Shown piece by piece: positions 9,786 through 17,816 of a stretch of 64,000 nt of DNA. Every line of letters starts with the position of its first letter. Within the stretch, counting starts at the first letter, position 1. Location of the stretch: the NCBI RefSeq assembly GCF_947489355.1, contig NZ_CANLDD010000002.1, forward strand, positions 1 through 64,000. The letters are read 5' to 3'. This stretch comes from an uncultured Microbulbifer sp. (GTDB lineage Bacteria > Pseudomonadota > Gammaproteobacteria > Pseudomonadales > Cellvibrionaceae). A model generated the notes under the pieces. That model searched no databases. It saw only the letters and a program-made list of their open reading frames with translations, and was not told the DNA's origin. A program made the translations under genes and the position numbers.

Positions 9786-10162
9786 ATAGTAAAAGCACGT
9801 TCAGTTCGATGACGCTCAAAACCCAGACGCCGGGCAAACTGGTTGAGGACCGGCAGTACCGTCCAGAACTGGATACAAGATGCACCAATCTCCCGCGCCA
9901 TTTGCTTCGCCTGTGGCAAATGAGTACGGATTGCACTGCCGTGCTGACTGTAGGCTACCCAGGCTTCCACAATGCGCTCATCGTTTTCGACTTTCGGACG
10001 CAGCACACAGAAGCTGTCGCCATCGGCAAACAGGAAGGCCCTCTCATTCGCGAGCGCGAGCGCAATTTGTGAAAACAACTGCGGCACACCACAGCGCTCG
10101 CCAATGGCCTCAATGGGTTTTTTAAAATGGATTAAGCGCCGGAAAGGTTGCAGGTGCAACAT
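9767..10162 (-). CDS. GNAT-like phage protein, possible internal virion protein A (131 aa)
   Basis: The product begins MLHLQPFRRLIHFKKPIEA and has the layout of small acetyltransferase-fold proteins: a central beta stretch (AFLFADGDSFCVLRP), a helix with AKQMAREIGASCIQF, and an end resembling the GNAT terminal strand (LGFERHRTERAFTIW). T7-like and other podoviruses carry a GNAT-related protein at the head of their internal-protein block, and the position here agrees. The acetyl-CoA-binding loop is not obvious, so enzymatic activity is doubtful. It is the first gene of the ejection block after the SDR accessory gene. Confidence 0.5.
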   Translation of the reverse strand: MLHLQPFRRLIHFKKPIEAIGERCGVPQLFSQIALALANERAFLFADGDSFCVLRPKVENDERIVEAWVAYSQHGSAIRTHLPQAKQMAREIGASCIQFWTVLPVLNQFARRLGFERHRTERAFTIWRIPL

Positions 10163-10310
10163 GGGTTTTATTATGTTGGCTTCGAGGAAATTAAGAAGTC
10201 CATTCCCTGATCATAAAACGGCCGCAATAGCCTACCACAAACAATATGCCTTTCAGCCTGCGTCTTTTTATCGACAATATCTGTCAGCACTCTGTCCCGA
10301 TTGTTTTCAC

Positions 10311-11114
10311 TTATAAAGCGGCGTGATCTTTTACTGCAACCGCTAGGGCATCTTTCAATTTGGCAAAATGCGCACCCAGCTGGGCTGGATCTGTCCGATT
10401 AAGGGCAATCATTTCCCGGCGCTGTTCGCCAGCCCGAATAACTGTGAAGGCATCATCCTTCATTCCGGTTATAATAGCCTCAGCGACCGTATCGGTTTTC
10501 TCCAAGGTAAACCCAAGGGCAGGACCCGCGTTGCTGGTCTTCATCAGGGGGGTATCCGTACCCCCTGGGTAAACCGTCATCACATGGACCCCTTCCCCTT
10601 TGAGTTCACGACGCAAACATTCTCCAAATTGAGCCAAACCTGCCTTCGCTGCAGCATAGACTGTGTAGAAAGGTATGCCCACTAAAGCTAGTGCAGAAGA
10701 TATATTGACAACCATCGAGTCACCACCTGCTCTCAATGCGGGCAGAGCGACTTTTGTCAACAAAATGGGAGCCAATAAATTAACATCCAGCATCTTGATT
10801 ATTTCAGATTCCTCTAAATCCTGAATTGACCCTGCCCGAATGCCACCTGCGTTGTTCACAAGCACATCCAGACCACCAAGAATCGAGATAGTTTGTTTAA
10901 GCGTCTCAGCCCTTCCTTCACTCGTAGCGATATCGGCACAAACGCCCGCCACTTCACCGAACTCGCTCAGCCCCGTAACTGCTTCATTCAGTACTCCTTG
11001 ACGACGGCCACTAATGACCAATCGTGCCTGTCTTTCTAGCAGCCTTCGCCCAGTCGCGAAGCCAATACCGCTTGAACCTCCGGTGACTAAAATGCGCTTA
11101 TCTTTAAATTTCAT
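10311..11114 (-). CDS. Short-chain dehydrogenase/reductase, accessory gene in the phage (267 aa)
   Basis: A classical SDR of standard length. It has the NAD(P)-binding motif TGGSSGIG (residues 11-18), NNAG (87-90), the catalytic Ser (about 139-140) and Tyr153-x3-Lys157 (YAAAK). The cofactor strand is followed by an arginine pair (SGRRQG), which usually favours NADP(H). The substrate cannot be told. It is flanked by tail-tip and internal-virion genes, on the same strand, with 148 bases and about 400 bases of weakly coding sequence on either side. Its base composition is slightly more AT-rich than the neighbours. It looks like a transferred metabolic passenger gene rather than a virion component. 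Confidence 0.9.
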   Translation of the reverse strand: MKFKDKRILVTGGSSGIGFATGRRLLERQARLVISGRRQGVLNEAVTGLSEFGEVAGVCADIATSEGRAETLKQTISILGGLDVLVNNAGGIRAGSIQDLEESEIIKMLDVNLLAPILLTKVALPALRAGGDSMVVNISSALALVGIPFYTVYAAAKAGLAQFGECLRRELKGEGVHVMTVYPGGTDTPLMKTSNAGPALGFTLEKTDTVAEAIITGMKDDAFTVIRAGEQRREMIALNRTDPAQLGAHFAKLKDALAVAVKDHAAL

Positions 11115-11131
11115 TCAATACCCTATTGAAT

Positions 11132-11383
11132 CTATTGTGCAGGGAGTAGCCTGTACCGTCTCATTTTACCCATCATACTCATCAGTAAGTCCTTACGAAC
11201 CAGAACCCAAGCATGCACGGCTTCGAAAACAACACTGACCAAATTGTGTCGATACGCAATATTTGAGCTCATGTACAAAGCAACACCGTTATACACGCCA
11301 AAACACAAGAGTTCCGATGGATGTGATTTCCAACTGTTTATGCCTGCATAAGTATAGATGCCGATAACAAGTTGTCTTAGCAA
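11132..11383 (-). pseudogene. Possible remnant of a small membrane protein
   Basis: This stretch reads open for about 83 codons from a TTG, and stays open for some 20 codons further upstream, without a Shine-Dalgarno site. The product has two hydrophobic stretches (QLVIGIYTYAGI and FGVYNGVALYM then NLVSVVFEAVHAWVLV) reminiscent of small PQ-loop or CBU_0592-like membrane proteins. The absence of a start signal suggests a decayed gene or chance. Together with 11,384-11,515, where I see nothing, it fills the gap between the SDR and the tail genes. Confidence 0.3.
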
Positions 11384-11515
11384 TTGAAGCTGTACACCGA
11401 AAGTACATAAACCAGCCAGACATTGGTGCGAAAGTAAGATCGATGAAGTTTATCCCAAACAAGAGCCCTGCTTTTTATCTCGAAATACCAGGGAAGCACT
11501 TTTGCATCTTATCTA

Positions 11516-11917
11516 TCAAACTACAGTCAAGAAAAAGGTTAAAGCGACGCATACGAAAGTGGCAAATTGGCTAAGCTGTCGCAATGTGACACCATCATGC
11601 TTGAACTGCTGCACGGTATCGTGGAGTACCGCACTGCGTCGGGCTTTTTCCGTCATAGCATTTTCGTAAAGTTTGCCCAGGTCGTCCTTCGTGAGCCATA
11701 CCTGATGATTGTCGGCCGTCATCCAGGCAACATTCGCCGCACCAATCTGCTCCCAGTTATGTATGCGCAACTGTAAGCGGTGCAAACTGTCCTGATCCAC
11801 ATCCAACTGAAAGCCACCAACCAATAGAGGTGCCTCCTCTTGTGTGCGACGCCATGTATTGATCTGCTCCCGCGAGGCCGGCACATCCAGCGGGTCGTAT
11901 TCAGGTAATCTCGGCAT
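11516..11917 (-). CDS. DUF4376-like phage tail-associated protein (133 aa)
   Basis: The start is placed at ATG 11917 (MPRLPEYDPLDVP), which has GGAGTGG just upstream inside the end of the preceding gene; they overlap by 17 bases. The region with GGFQLDVDQDSLHRLQ, then WMTADNHQVWLTKDDL, follows the pattern of DUF4376 proteins found next to tail-fibre genes, in which a substitution-tolerant helical domain follows. The C-terminus ends in a hydrophobic segment (FATFVCVALTFFLTVV) that could be a membrane anchor, which is unusual for this family. Function is unknown. Confidence 0.6.
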   Translation of the reverse strand: MPRLPEYDPLDVPASREQINTWRRTQEEAPLLVGGFQLDVDQDSLHRLQLRIHNWEQIGAANVAWMTADNHQVWLTKDDLGKLYENAMTEKARRSAVLHDTVQQFKHDGVTLRQLSQFATFVCVALTFFLTVV

Positions 11918-12296
11918 GAACCCACTCCGGTTGATAGGGAAATAGTTCAATGTAAATTCTGTAGAAGCCCGGCTCGGCAACCCGCCAAACTATGAATCCG
12001 TCGTTGACTACCCCCTGCCAGTTGCGCACCGTTACCATGGCACCAACCGGGATCTTTTCCACAACAATATCCCTGGCTACAGCATCGTAGCGCCAGGTAA
12101 CCTCCATCAACGGTCGTTTGACGATGCTTCCGTCCTTTACATAGTCAGCATTGACATCCACATACACATCATCGGGGATAATCATCCAGTCCAGATACTC
12201 CGGAACCGACATCTCCAGTTCTTCCCGGGTTGTACCTGTCACGGTCCAGTGAATCTGCCCATTGGCTGGATCGAAGATAACCGCATAAAGCGTCAT
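11901..12296 (-). CDS. Phage tail protein, unknown (131 aa)
   Basis: The start overlaps the stop of the large tail-tip gene (ATGA), so it is translated with it. The product is a compact beta-rich domain with many Val, Ile, Tyr and Trp residues (MTLYAVIFDPANGQIHWTV at the start; EPGFYRIYIELFPYQPEW near the end). It has no cysteine or membrane segment. Small genes in this place often encode tail-tip accessory or fibre-assembly factors. I do not recognise the family. Confidence 0.65.
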   Translation of the reverse strand: MTLYAVIFDPANGQIHWTVTGTTREELEMSVPEYLDWMIIPDDVYVDVNADYVKDGSIVKRPLMEVTWRYDAVARDIVVEKIPVGAMVTVRNWQGVVNDGFIVWRVAEPGFYRIYIELFPYQPEWVHAEIT

Positions 12297-14578
12297 TTTT
12301 TGGCTCCCATAATCAATAAATTGCCATTGCGCATATACCCCCCTTTATGTTTCAGGTGCTTGGCGGTCACCCTTACCGTCACAATCGACGCACTGCTGCC
12401 GCCATAACTCATGGACACCGGCACCGACCAGTTCATATCCGAGCTCCCCCCCACATCCTGCCAGATCACATTGCTCTGCCGGTGCACACCATTGATAAAC
12501 AGCTCCACTTCCACCGCCCCATCATCCCACTGGTAAAACTCTCCGGTGACAATGACATGGTAACCGCCGCCTTCGGGGTTGAAGCTGGCGCTTGCCAATA
12601 CAGCCCTTGCGCCTGGATAGATTAGAGTTTGATTCGGTATCTTGACTGATTCCGCTATCGTGACCGCATTATTTTTTATATGCAGTGTGTCGATAATATT
12701 GACGGCATTGGCCTTTAACCGGTCCGCCTCAATATTTCCCCGGGCATAGATATTGTTAAAAATAGCTGATCCGTTTTTATGAATACGCCAGCCCTGTGTA
12801 CCGCCGGAATTATCAAAACTGTCCGACTGGATCACGTCGCCAATATAGGCATTGGTGATACTACCGGTACCGATTCTTGCCAGCAGAAAGGCGGCGTTGA
12901 TACCGGTGATCTTATCCACCGCAACATTGCCGATCTGCGCATCAGTAATGGTGGCGTTTTTAATCAAGGCCCCATCCATCACCACCTGGTTGTCATCGAT
13001 GATAAAGGCCAGCTCGGTCGCCCCCGGGGCGCCGACGGAAAAACGGTCTACAGAGAAAATCATTTCACTGTGCTGGCTACCGTCGTATTCGTTTGGTGTC
13101 ACCGACAGGCCATAACCAGCCACATAGCCGTTGCTGTCGATCTTGACCGTGTACTGTCCCTCAATACCATCCACGCTCTGCTGCAACACCTGCACCGCAG
13201 TGGCGTTATCACCGGATTCGGTTTGCACCTGGGTCAGTGCCGTGGCCTGGCTCTGCAGTTCACCATCGATAAAGCGCACGTCGATCTGCAACTGATCAAT
13301 AGCTGCCGCACTGGCTGCCACGCCGTCATTGGGGTTTTCCACCGTGGCCTGCAAGGCGGCGATATCCTGACCCTGGGCCGCAATATCCTCGCCAATGCGG
13401 GTAATATCCAGTGCCTGGCTTGCCAGTGCGGAGGCATTGGCACCCACCCCGGTATTGGCATCGAATACGGTCAGTTCCAAACTGTCGAGACGCCCGGCCT
13501 GGGCCACCAGCCCCTCTTCATTGCTGGTGATACGCAGGTTATGGGCACTCACCGCATCGGCATTGGCCGCCACGCCATGGATAGGATCATTGACCGTCAG
13601 CTCCAGGGCATCGAGCCGCACCAGCTGCGCGTTGTCCGCACCGATCCGAGCCAACTGCTCGGCGGTTAAATTGGCCTCCACGTTCAGTACCAGTTGATCG
13701 CGGGCATCGTGCCAAAGGCCGTCGTCCTCCGTAAACACATAGGGGTGATTGTTGTCGTCGGTGTCGAACCAGCGGGAGCCCTCCACCAGTACCCCGCCGC
13801 TGGCATCTTCATGGGTGGGTTCGATCGGCTGATAAAAAATCTCCACATCGGTGGCCACCACCAGCCCGTCGATCTGCTGCTGCAGACTGTTCACCGCCTG
13901 CTGGCGGCGGCTGATTTCATTGCCGAGACTGTCCACCAGCCCGGTGGCGGGATTGTCGATTAAATCAATGCGATCCTGCAGCACTTGGTACAGCTGCGTC
14001 TCCCGGATCTGCCCCGACAGGCTCTCCAACACCAGCGCCGGGTCCGGTGCCGTGCGCCCGGCGGTACCCGCAGCGCCATTGTGTGGTCCCTCACTATGGG
14101 TGACAGAGGTATAGGCAATCCAGTAGTAATAGGTGACCTCGCGCTGTACACCCACATCCGCATAGAGAAAACTGGTGGACTGGCCGATGGCCACCGCGTT
14201 GGCGAGATTATCTTCCGTCGCCCGGTAAATGGTGGTGTAGGCATGGCCCTGATACTGACTGTTGGGATTGTCCCACTGCAAAAACACATGACTGAAGCCA
14301 TTATCCATCGTAAAGCCGGTGGGCTTTGGTGGCACAATCGGATTGGGCGCCGGGTTGGTGGCAACCAGGTCTCTGCCCGGTACCGGAAAACGCGTGTTGT
14401 TGATCAGCTTCGCCAGCCCGGTATCAACCAGGCTGCGTATTGTTAGATAAGCGTCGAGCGGATCGCCCCGCACCCCCTCCCCTACCTCAATCACCTCAAC
14501 CATTTTTTCCAGAAGCGGGCGGAGGGCACGGTCTACCTTGGGAGAAACATTCGGTAACCCGGAAGTGCGCCTGGCCAT
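12293..14578 (-). CDS. Tail tip / central fibre protein with fibronectin III-like domain (761 aa)
   Basis: Residues about 65-170 resemble a fibronectin type III domain (NPIVPPKPTGFTM, VFLQWDNP, YADVGVQREVTYYYWIAYT). After it comes a long segment with repeated coiled-coil units beginning with residues such as LDALELTVNDP and LDSLELTVFDA, as in C-terminal parts of lambda J-like and DUF1983 tail-tip proteins. A beta-rich part follows (GYGLSVTPNEYDG, FIIDDNQVVMDGALI, QIGNVAVDKITG) and a C-terminal receptor-type domain. It therefore probably contributes to host recognition. It overlaps the upstream frameshifted gene by four bases. Confidence 0.8.
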   Translation of the reverse strand: MARRTSGLPNVSPKVDRALRPLLEKMVEVIEVGEGVRGDPLDAYLTIRSLVDTGLAKLINNTRFPVPGRDLVATNPAPNPIVPPKPTGFTMDNGFSHVFLQWDNPNSQYQGHAYTTIYRATEDNLANAVAIGQSTSFLYADVGVQREVTYYYWIAYTSVTHSEGPHNGAAGTAGRTAPDPALVLESLSGQIRETQLYQVLQDRIDLIDNPATGLVDSLGNEISRRQQAVNSLQQQIDGLVVATDVEIFYQPIEPTHEDASGGVLVEGSRWFDTDDNNHPYVFTEDDGLWHDARDQLVLNVEANLTAEQLARIGADNAQLVRLDALELTVNDPIHGVAANADAVSAHNLRITSNEEGLVAQAGRLDSLELTVFDANTGVGANASALASQALDITRIGEDIAAQGQDIAALQATVENPNDGVAASAAAIDQLQIDVRFIDGELQSQATALTQVQTESGDNATAVQVLQQSVDGIEGQYTVKIDSNGYVAGYGLSVTPNEYDGSQHSEMIFSVDRFSVGAPGATELAFIIDDNQVVMDGALIKNATITDAQIGNVAVDKITGINAAFLLARIGTGSITNAYIGDVIQSDSFDNSGGTQGWRIHKNGSAIFNNIYARGNIEADRLKANAVNIIDTLHIKNNAVTIAESVKIPNQTLIYPGARAVLASASFNPEGGGYHVIVTGEFYQWDDGAVEVELFINGVHRQSNVIWQDVGGSSDMNWSVPVSMSYGGSSASIVTVRVTAKHLKHKGGYMRNGNLLIMGAKK

Positions 14579-16180
14579 CAGCGGATCTCGCTCATGCTGC
14601 TGGCCAACTGGATATTCGATACCGGCGCATTGCTGCGCAGCTCGAACTGTACATGGCGGTAACGACGCGCACAGGGCAGTCTAAAAGCGCGGCCGTCCGC
14701 CACCGAGCAACTGTGCAGTAGCTGACCGTCGGCGTAAAAGTCGAATGTCAGGGGATAACTGTCCGCATCAATTTTGGCCGCGGTGAAGATAACCCCAAGG
14801 GGGCTCGGCCAGACCTTGCTGCGCCAGGTATAGGAGGACTCGGCCCCGGCACCCCAGCGGCTCACCACACCCGCCCGGCACAAATACAACTCGCCACTCA
14901 CCTCATCCAAATAGGCCGCATCGGCGTACACCTCATAAAAGCGAAAACCCTCCTCTACAGAAAAGCTGAAGCTGCCCCGCTCGCTGCCGTTGTTGTAAAA
15001 CGCCAGGTAGCGGTCCTCAAAGCGGTAGGCGTGAATACTGGCGGGATCGAATCGCGCTCTGAACTGCGCCGGCAATATCAGGGGTTCAGTGACCAGGCGC
15101 GCATCGGTGCCGCCAACGGCAACCAGCCCGTCCGGCGACGCATAGAGCACATACTCCCCCATATCCACCATGGAGCGTTTACTGGCGCAGGCGTGTATCT
15201 CGTCCAGGGGCACCAGGCTCATGGCTGCCGGCTCCGAGCCCGCCACCAGATAGGGTTTGCCCGTGGTACCGATCACCGCACCGGCAGAAGTCACTGCGGC
15301 TGCAACGAAGTCGTAGGCCATGGCCAGTTGGTAGCGGATCGGCCAGGCGTGGGGCTGGTAGGGTTCGCAAAACGCCAGGGTATTGCCGAAGGCCCCCAGC
15401 ATAACTCCGTTGGGCAGCGCCGTAAGTCCGCGCATCGTCGGGTCCGGTGCAATCCAATCCCCACTGGGGCAGGTTTCCCCCCAGTTGTTCCGATTCCACA
15501 CTGTCACTGAAATCGGTCTGGCCTGCGGGAATCTCGGCCACAAACTGGTAGCCCCCGGTCGATTGAGCACGGTAAATACGCTTGCTGTGCACGATAAAAT
15601 TGCCGCTGGCGACCGGGATTGCCGTGACTTCCACCGCAGCGCCATCCCAGCGTTGCACAATGCGCGAGGGCGCAGTGGGCGGTCCTTCCTCACCGCGACT
15701 GGACACAAAGGTGACAATATAGGCGGTGTCGATCACTTGCCCGCCCTCCGGCGGTTCGCCATCGGGGCCACTGACATCGGGAGGGCCGGAGGGTGCCGGC
15801 AGGCCCAGGTCGTGGGCTGCAGACGGATAAGGGCCATCGCCACCGGTCGCCAGGGTGGCATCGGTAATTTTTGGCACCCCATCGCCGGTGTAATAGGTGC
15901 GCAGCGAAGTATCCCCGGCAATCTGCCCGCGCACCACATCCATATCGCCGACAAATTCCAACCAGAATCCCTGGCCCTCGTTGCCCTCGCGATTGAACAG
16001 GGACAGGGTCTGCGTGGCCGCACCCAGAGTCTGCCCCGTTTCCGCCGGTGCAGTGGCTGGCGCTATCTGCCCCCGACGCAGCTCCACATTCAATGCGCGG
16101 GTAGCAAAGCGATCCCCCAACAACTTGGGATCAATCCGGGGCATCTCCCCAGCAAAGTTATAACTGCTGATCTTGGCCAT
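14578..16180 (-). pseudogene. Tail structural protein split by a G6 frameshift (533 aa if restored)
   Basis: Two frames continue one another. The 5' part starts at 16180 (MAKISSYNFAGEMPRIDP) and reads to SVESEQLGG; the 3' part carries ETCPSGDWIAPDPTMRGL to the stop at 14578. The switch falls at a run of six C on the plus strand (15477-15482; six G in the message). With five G the frames join as EQLGETCPSGDWIAP, which gives a smooth 533-residue protein. The intact family is a long beta-rich podovirus tail protein encoded next to the tail tip. The frame change may be a real mutation, a homopolymer sequencing error, or less likely programmed slippage. Both halves have normal codon usage. Confidence 0.8.
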
Positions 16181-16196
16181 TATTTCCCTGCCCTTT

Positions 16197-16895
16197 TCAA
16201 TCGAAGCCCCATAACGCTTCCTGCTCGCGTAAAGCCTGCTGCAATCCCTCGCCCAGCTCTTCCGGGGTCATAGCACTGGCAGTATTGTCAGCCAGCATCC
16301 ACTGTATCGACTGAGTGCTGCGAGTCTGCTGGAATGTCCCCAGCAGGCCATTAACCAGTTGCGGCACGGTCAGGTCTGCATTGCCCTGCTGCGCTTCCAG
16401 GTAGTCGACCAGGCCATTCATCAACTGCTGCTGAGCCACGGCCACCACCCGCGCCATGCGGGTCTGGGAAGTCTCATCACCATCCAGCCGTTTGCCGTTG
16501 ACCTCCGCCTGCACAGTGCGGAGTTTCTGCGCCCGTTCGGCTTTGAAAATCCGGCGATGAAAATTCGCAATCACCTGCTCCGCCTGTGTTTGACGCACTG
16601 CTGGATCATCTTCCGGCAACGCCACAACCTCACCGCGGTAAAATGCCAGCCAAGGGTGCTCCGCCTCCAAAACCGTTTTATCCGCCGCCTGTGCCCACTG
16701 ATGCACAATGTCCATATGGGGCGGATACTGCACATAGTTGGCAATCACCTCCTGCACCAATGGACTGTGCTCATCCAGTGCTCTACTCCGCGCCACGTCG
16801 AGCACGCGGTTCAAATCGCGCAGATCAGAAACAACAACGGCCTGCACTTGCAGGCCGTTCTGGGCATCGTAACGGTATAAAAAAGCATCGCGCAT
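16197..16895 (-). CDS. Phage tail/structural protein, unknown (232 aa)
   Basis: A polar, mostly helical protein with no cysteine. Residues 1-75 contain beta-type segments, residues 110-150 are highly charged (RRIFKAERAQKLRTVQAEV), and the C-terminus is acidic and Gln-rich. It follows the 97-codon gene with no gap and precedes the frameshifted tail gene by 16 bases. The position in the tail module indicates a structural or assembly role, but no family is recognised. Confidence 0.65.
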   Translation of the reverse strand: MRDAFLYRYDAQNGLQVQAVVVSDLRDLNRVLDVARSRALDEHSPLVQEVIANYVQYPPHMDIVHQWAQAADKTVLEAEHPWLAFYRGEVVALPEDDPAVRQTQAEQVIANFHRRIFKAERAQKLRTVQAEVNGKRLDGDETSQTRMARVVAVAQQQLMNGLVDYLEAQQGNADLTVPQLVNGLLGTFQQTRSTQSIQWMLADNTASAMTPEELGEGLQQALREQEALWGFD

Positions 16896-17189
16896 CTACG
16901 TCACCGGCTCCAGCTTCTGCAATACATCCGCCGCCTGTGTCGCCAGGTTCTGATTGGCCTGGATCATACCCGCATACATTTTCACCGGGTCGGGATTAAA
17001 CCCGGAACCCGTCTGCACAATGGCTCCCAGCAGCTGGCGCAGCTGCTGCAGCTGCTCACCGGTAATCACATAGCCAGCAGAGGGATCGGCTTGCGATAAC
17101 GGTTGCGATGATGGTTGAGGACTTTCCACTACCTGTGACTGCTCCACTTTGGTCACGGATTGATGGGCGGATCTTTTGTTTTTTGCCAT
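16896..17189 (-). CDS. Small Gln/Ser-rich tail-module protein (97 aa)
   Basis: The N-terminal half is disordered in composition (many Ser, Gln, Pro: VVESPQPSSQPLSQADP), the C-terminal half is helical (GEQLQQLRQLLGAIVQ, MIQANQNLATQAADVLQKL). Its stop abuts the start of the next gene. Small proteins of this kind next to tail genes are often assembly chaperones; this is an inference only. Confidence 0.6.
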   Translation of the reverse strand: MAKNKRSAHQSVTKVEQSQVVESPQPSSQPLSQADPSAGYVITGEQLQQLRQLLGAIVQTGSGFNPDPVKMYAGMIQANQNLATQAADVLQKLEPVT

Positions 17190-17273
17190 AATGCAAACTC
17201 CAAGGGGTTGAAAAAACGATATTAAAAAAGGGGGTTATCGAGACTCGATTGCAGAAATACCTTGGCCCCAGCA

Positions 17274-17816
17274 CTAAATTTCTTCGCCTGCTTCCACCAG
17301 CAGGGTATACACCGCACTGTCCAATATCGCTCCACCGCCGTAGGGGCGTAACTCGGCTCGAACAGTGGCCCTGCGGTAGCCCAATCCAACCGACAGGGTG
17401 ATAGATCGGCTCTGGCTCAGGCGCAACCAGGTGTTTGTGCCACTGCCGGAAACCCCGCTGCCGGTCAAAAGGGTAAAACGGATCTGGTAGTTGTTGCCCA
17501 CGCTGCTTGATGACGGTATTACCCAAGCGCCAATATCCGTATATTTGGGGATCACATGTGCCCCGTATCTGGCAATACGACCATTTTGGTAGAAGTAGAC
17601 ACCCGCCGTGGCCCCTTTCCGGTGTGTAGCATCAGTGGCAAAACTATCCGTCAGGCCGTAAAGAATATTGGACTTGCCGATAAAATCGCTGCCTTTGAGT
17701 GGCAGTGAACTGGGTAAGCCGTTTTTCCCCAGAAAATCCGAACCCTTGGCCCCGGCCTTGGGGATGTTATATTCGGCACAGACTTCACTGCCGGTCGGTG
17801 TAGTGGAAATTGCCAT
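17274..17816 (-). CDS. Tail-fibre-linked phage protein, unknown (180 aa)
   Basis: The start overlaps the stop of the large tail fibre gene by one base. The protein has a repeated phrase (GSDFLGKNG then GSDFIGKSN) in its first 45 residues and a beta-rich remainder with aromatic residues (VYFYQNGRIARYG, YQIRFTLLTGSG). It may be a fibre tip or adhesin domain. No cysteine or membrane segment is present. I do not recognise a named family. Confidence 0.6.
   Translation of the reverse strand: MAISTTPTGSEVCAEYNIPKAGAKGSDFLGKNGLPSSLPLKGSDFIGKSNILYGLTDSFATDATHRKGATAGVYFYQNGRIARYGAHVIPKYTDIGAWVIPSSSSVGNNYQIRFTLLTGSGVSGSGTNTWLRLSQSRSITLSVGLGYRRATVRAELRPYGGGAILDSAVYTLLVEAGEEI

Noticed and set aside
15471..15490. 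Programmed ribosomal frameshift as the main explanation of the split tail gene
   Set aside because: The run of G could slip, but the needed shift is +1, no stimulatory pseudoknot is obvious, and this gene family is not known to use frameshifting; mutation or sequencing error is simpler.
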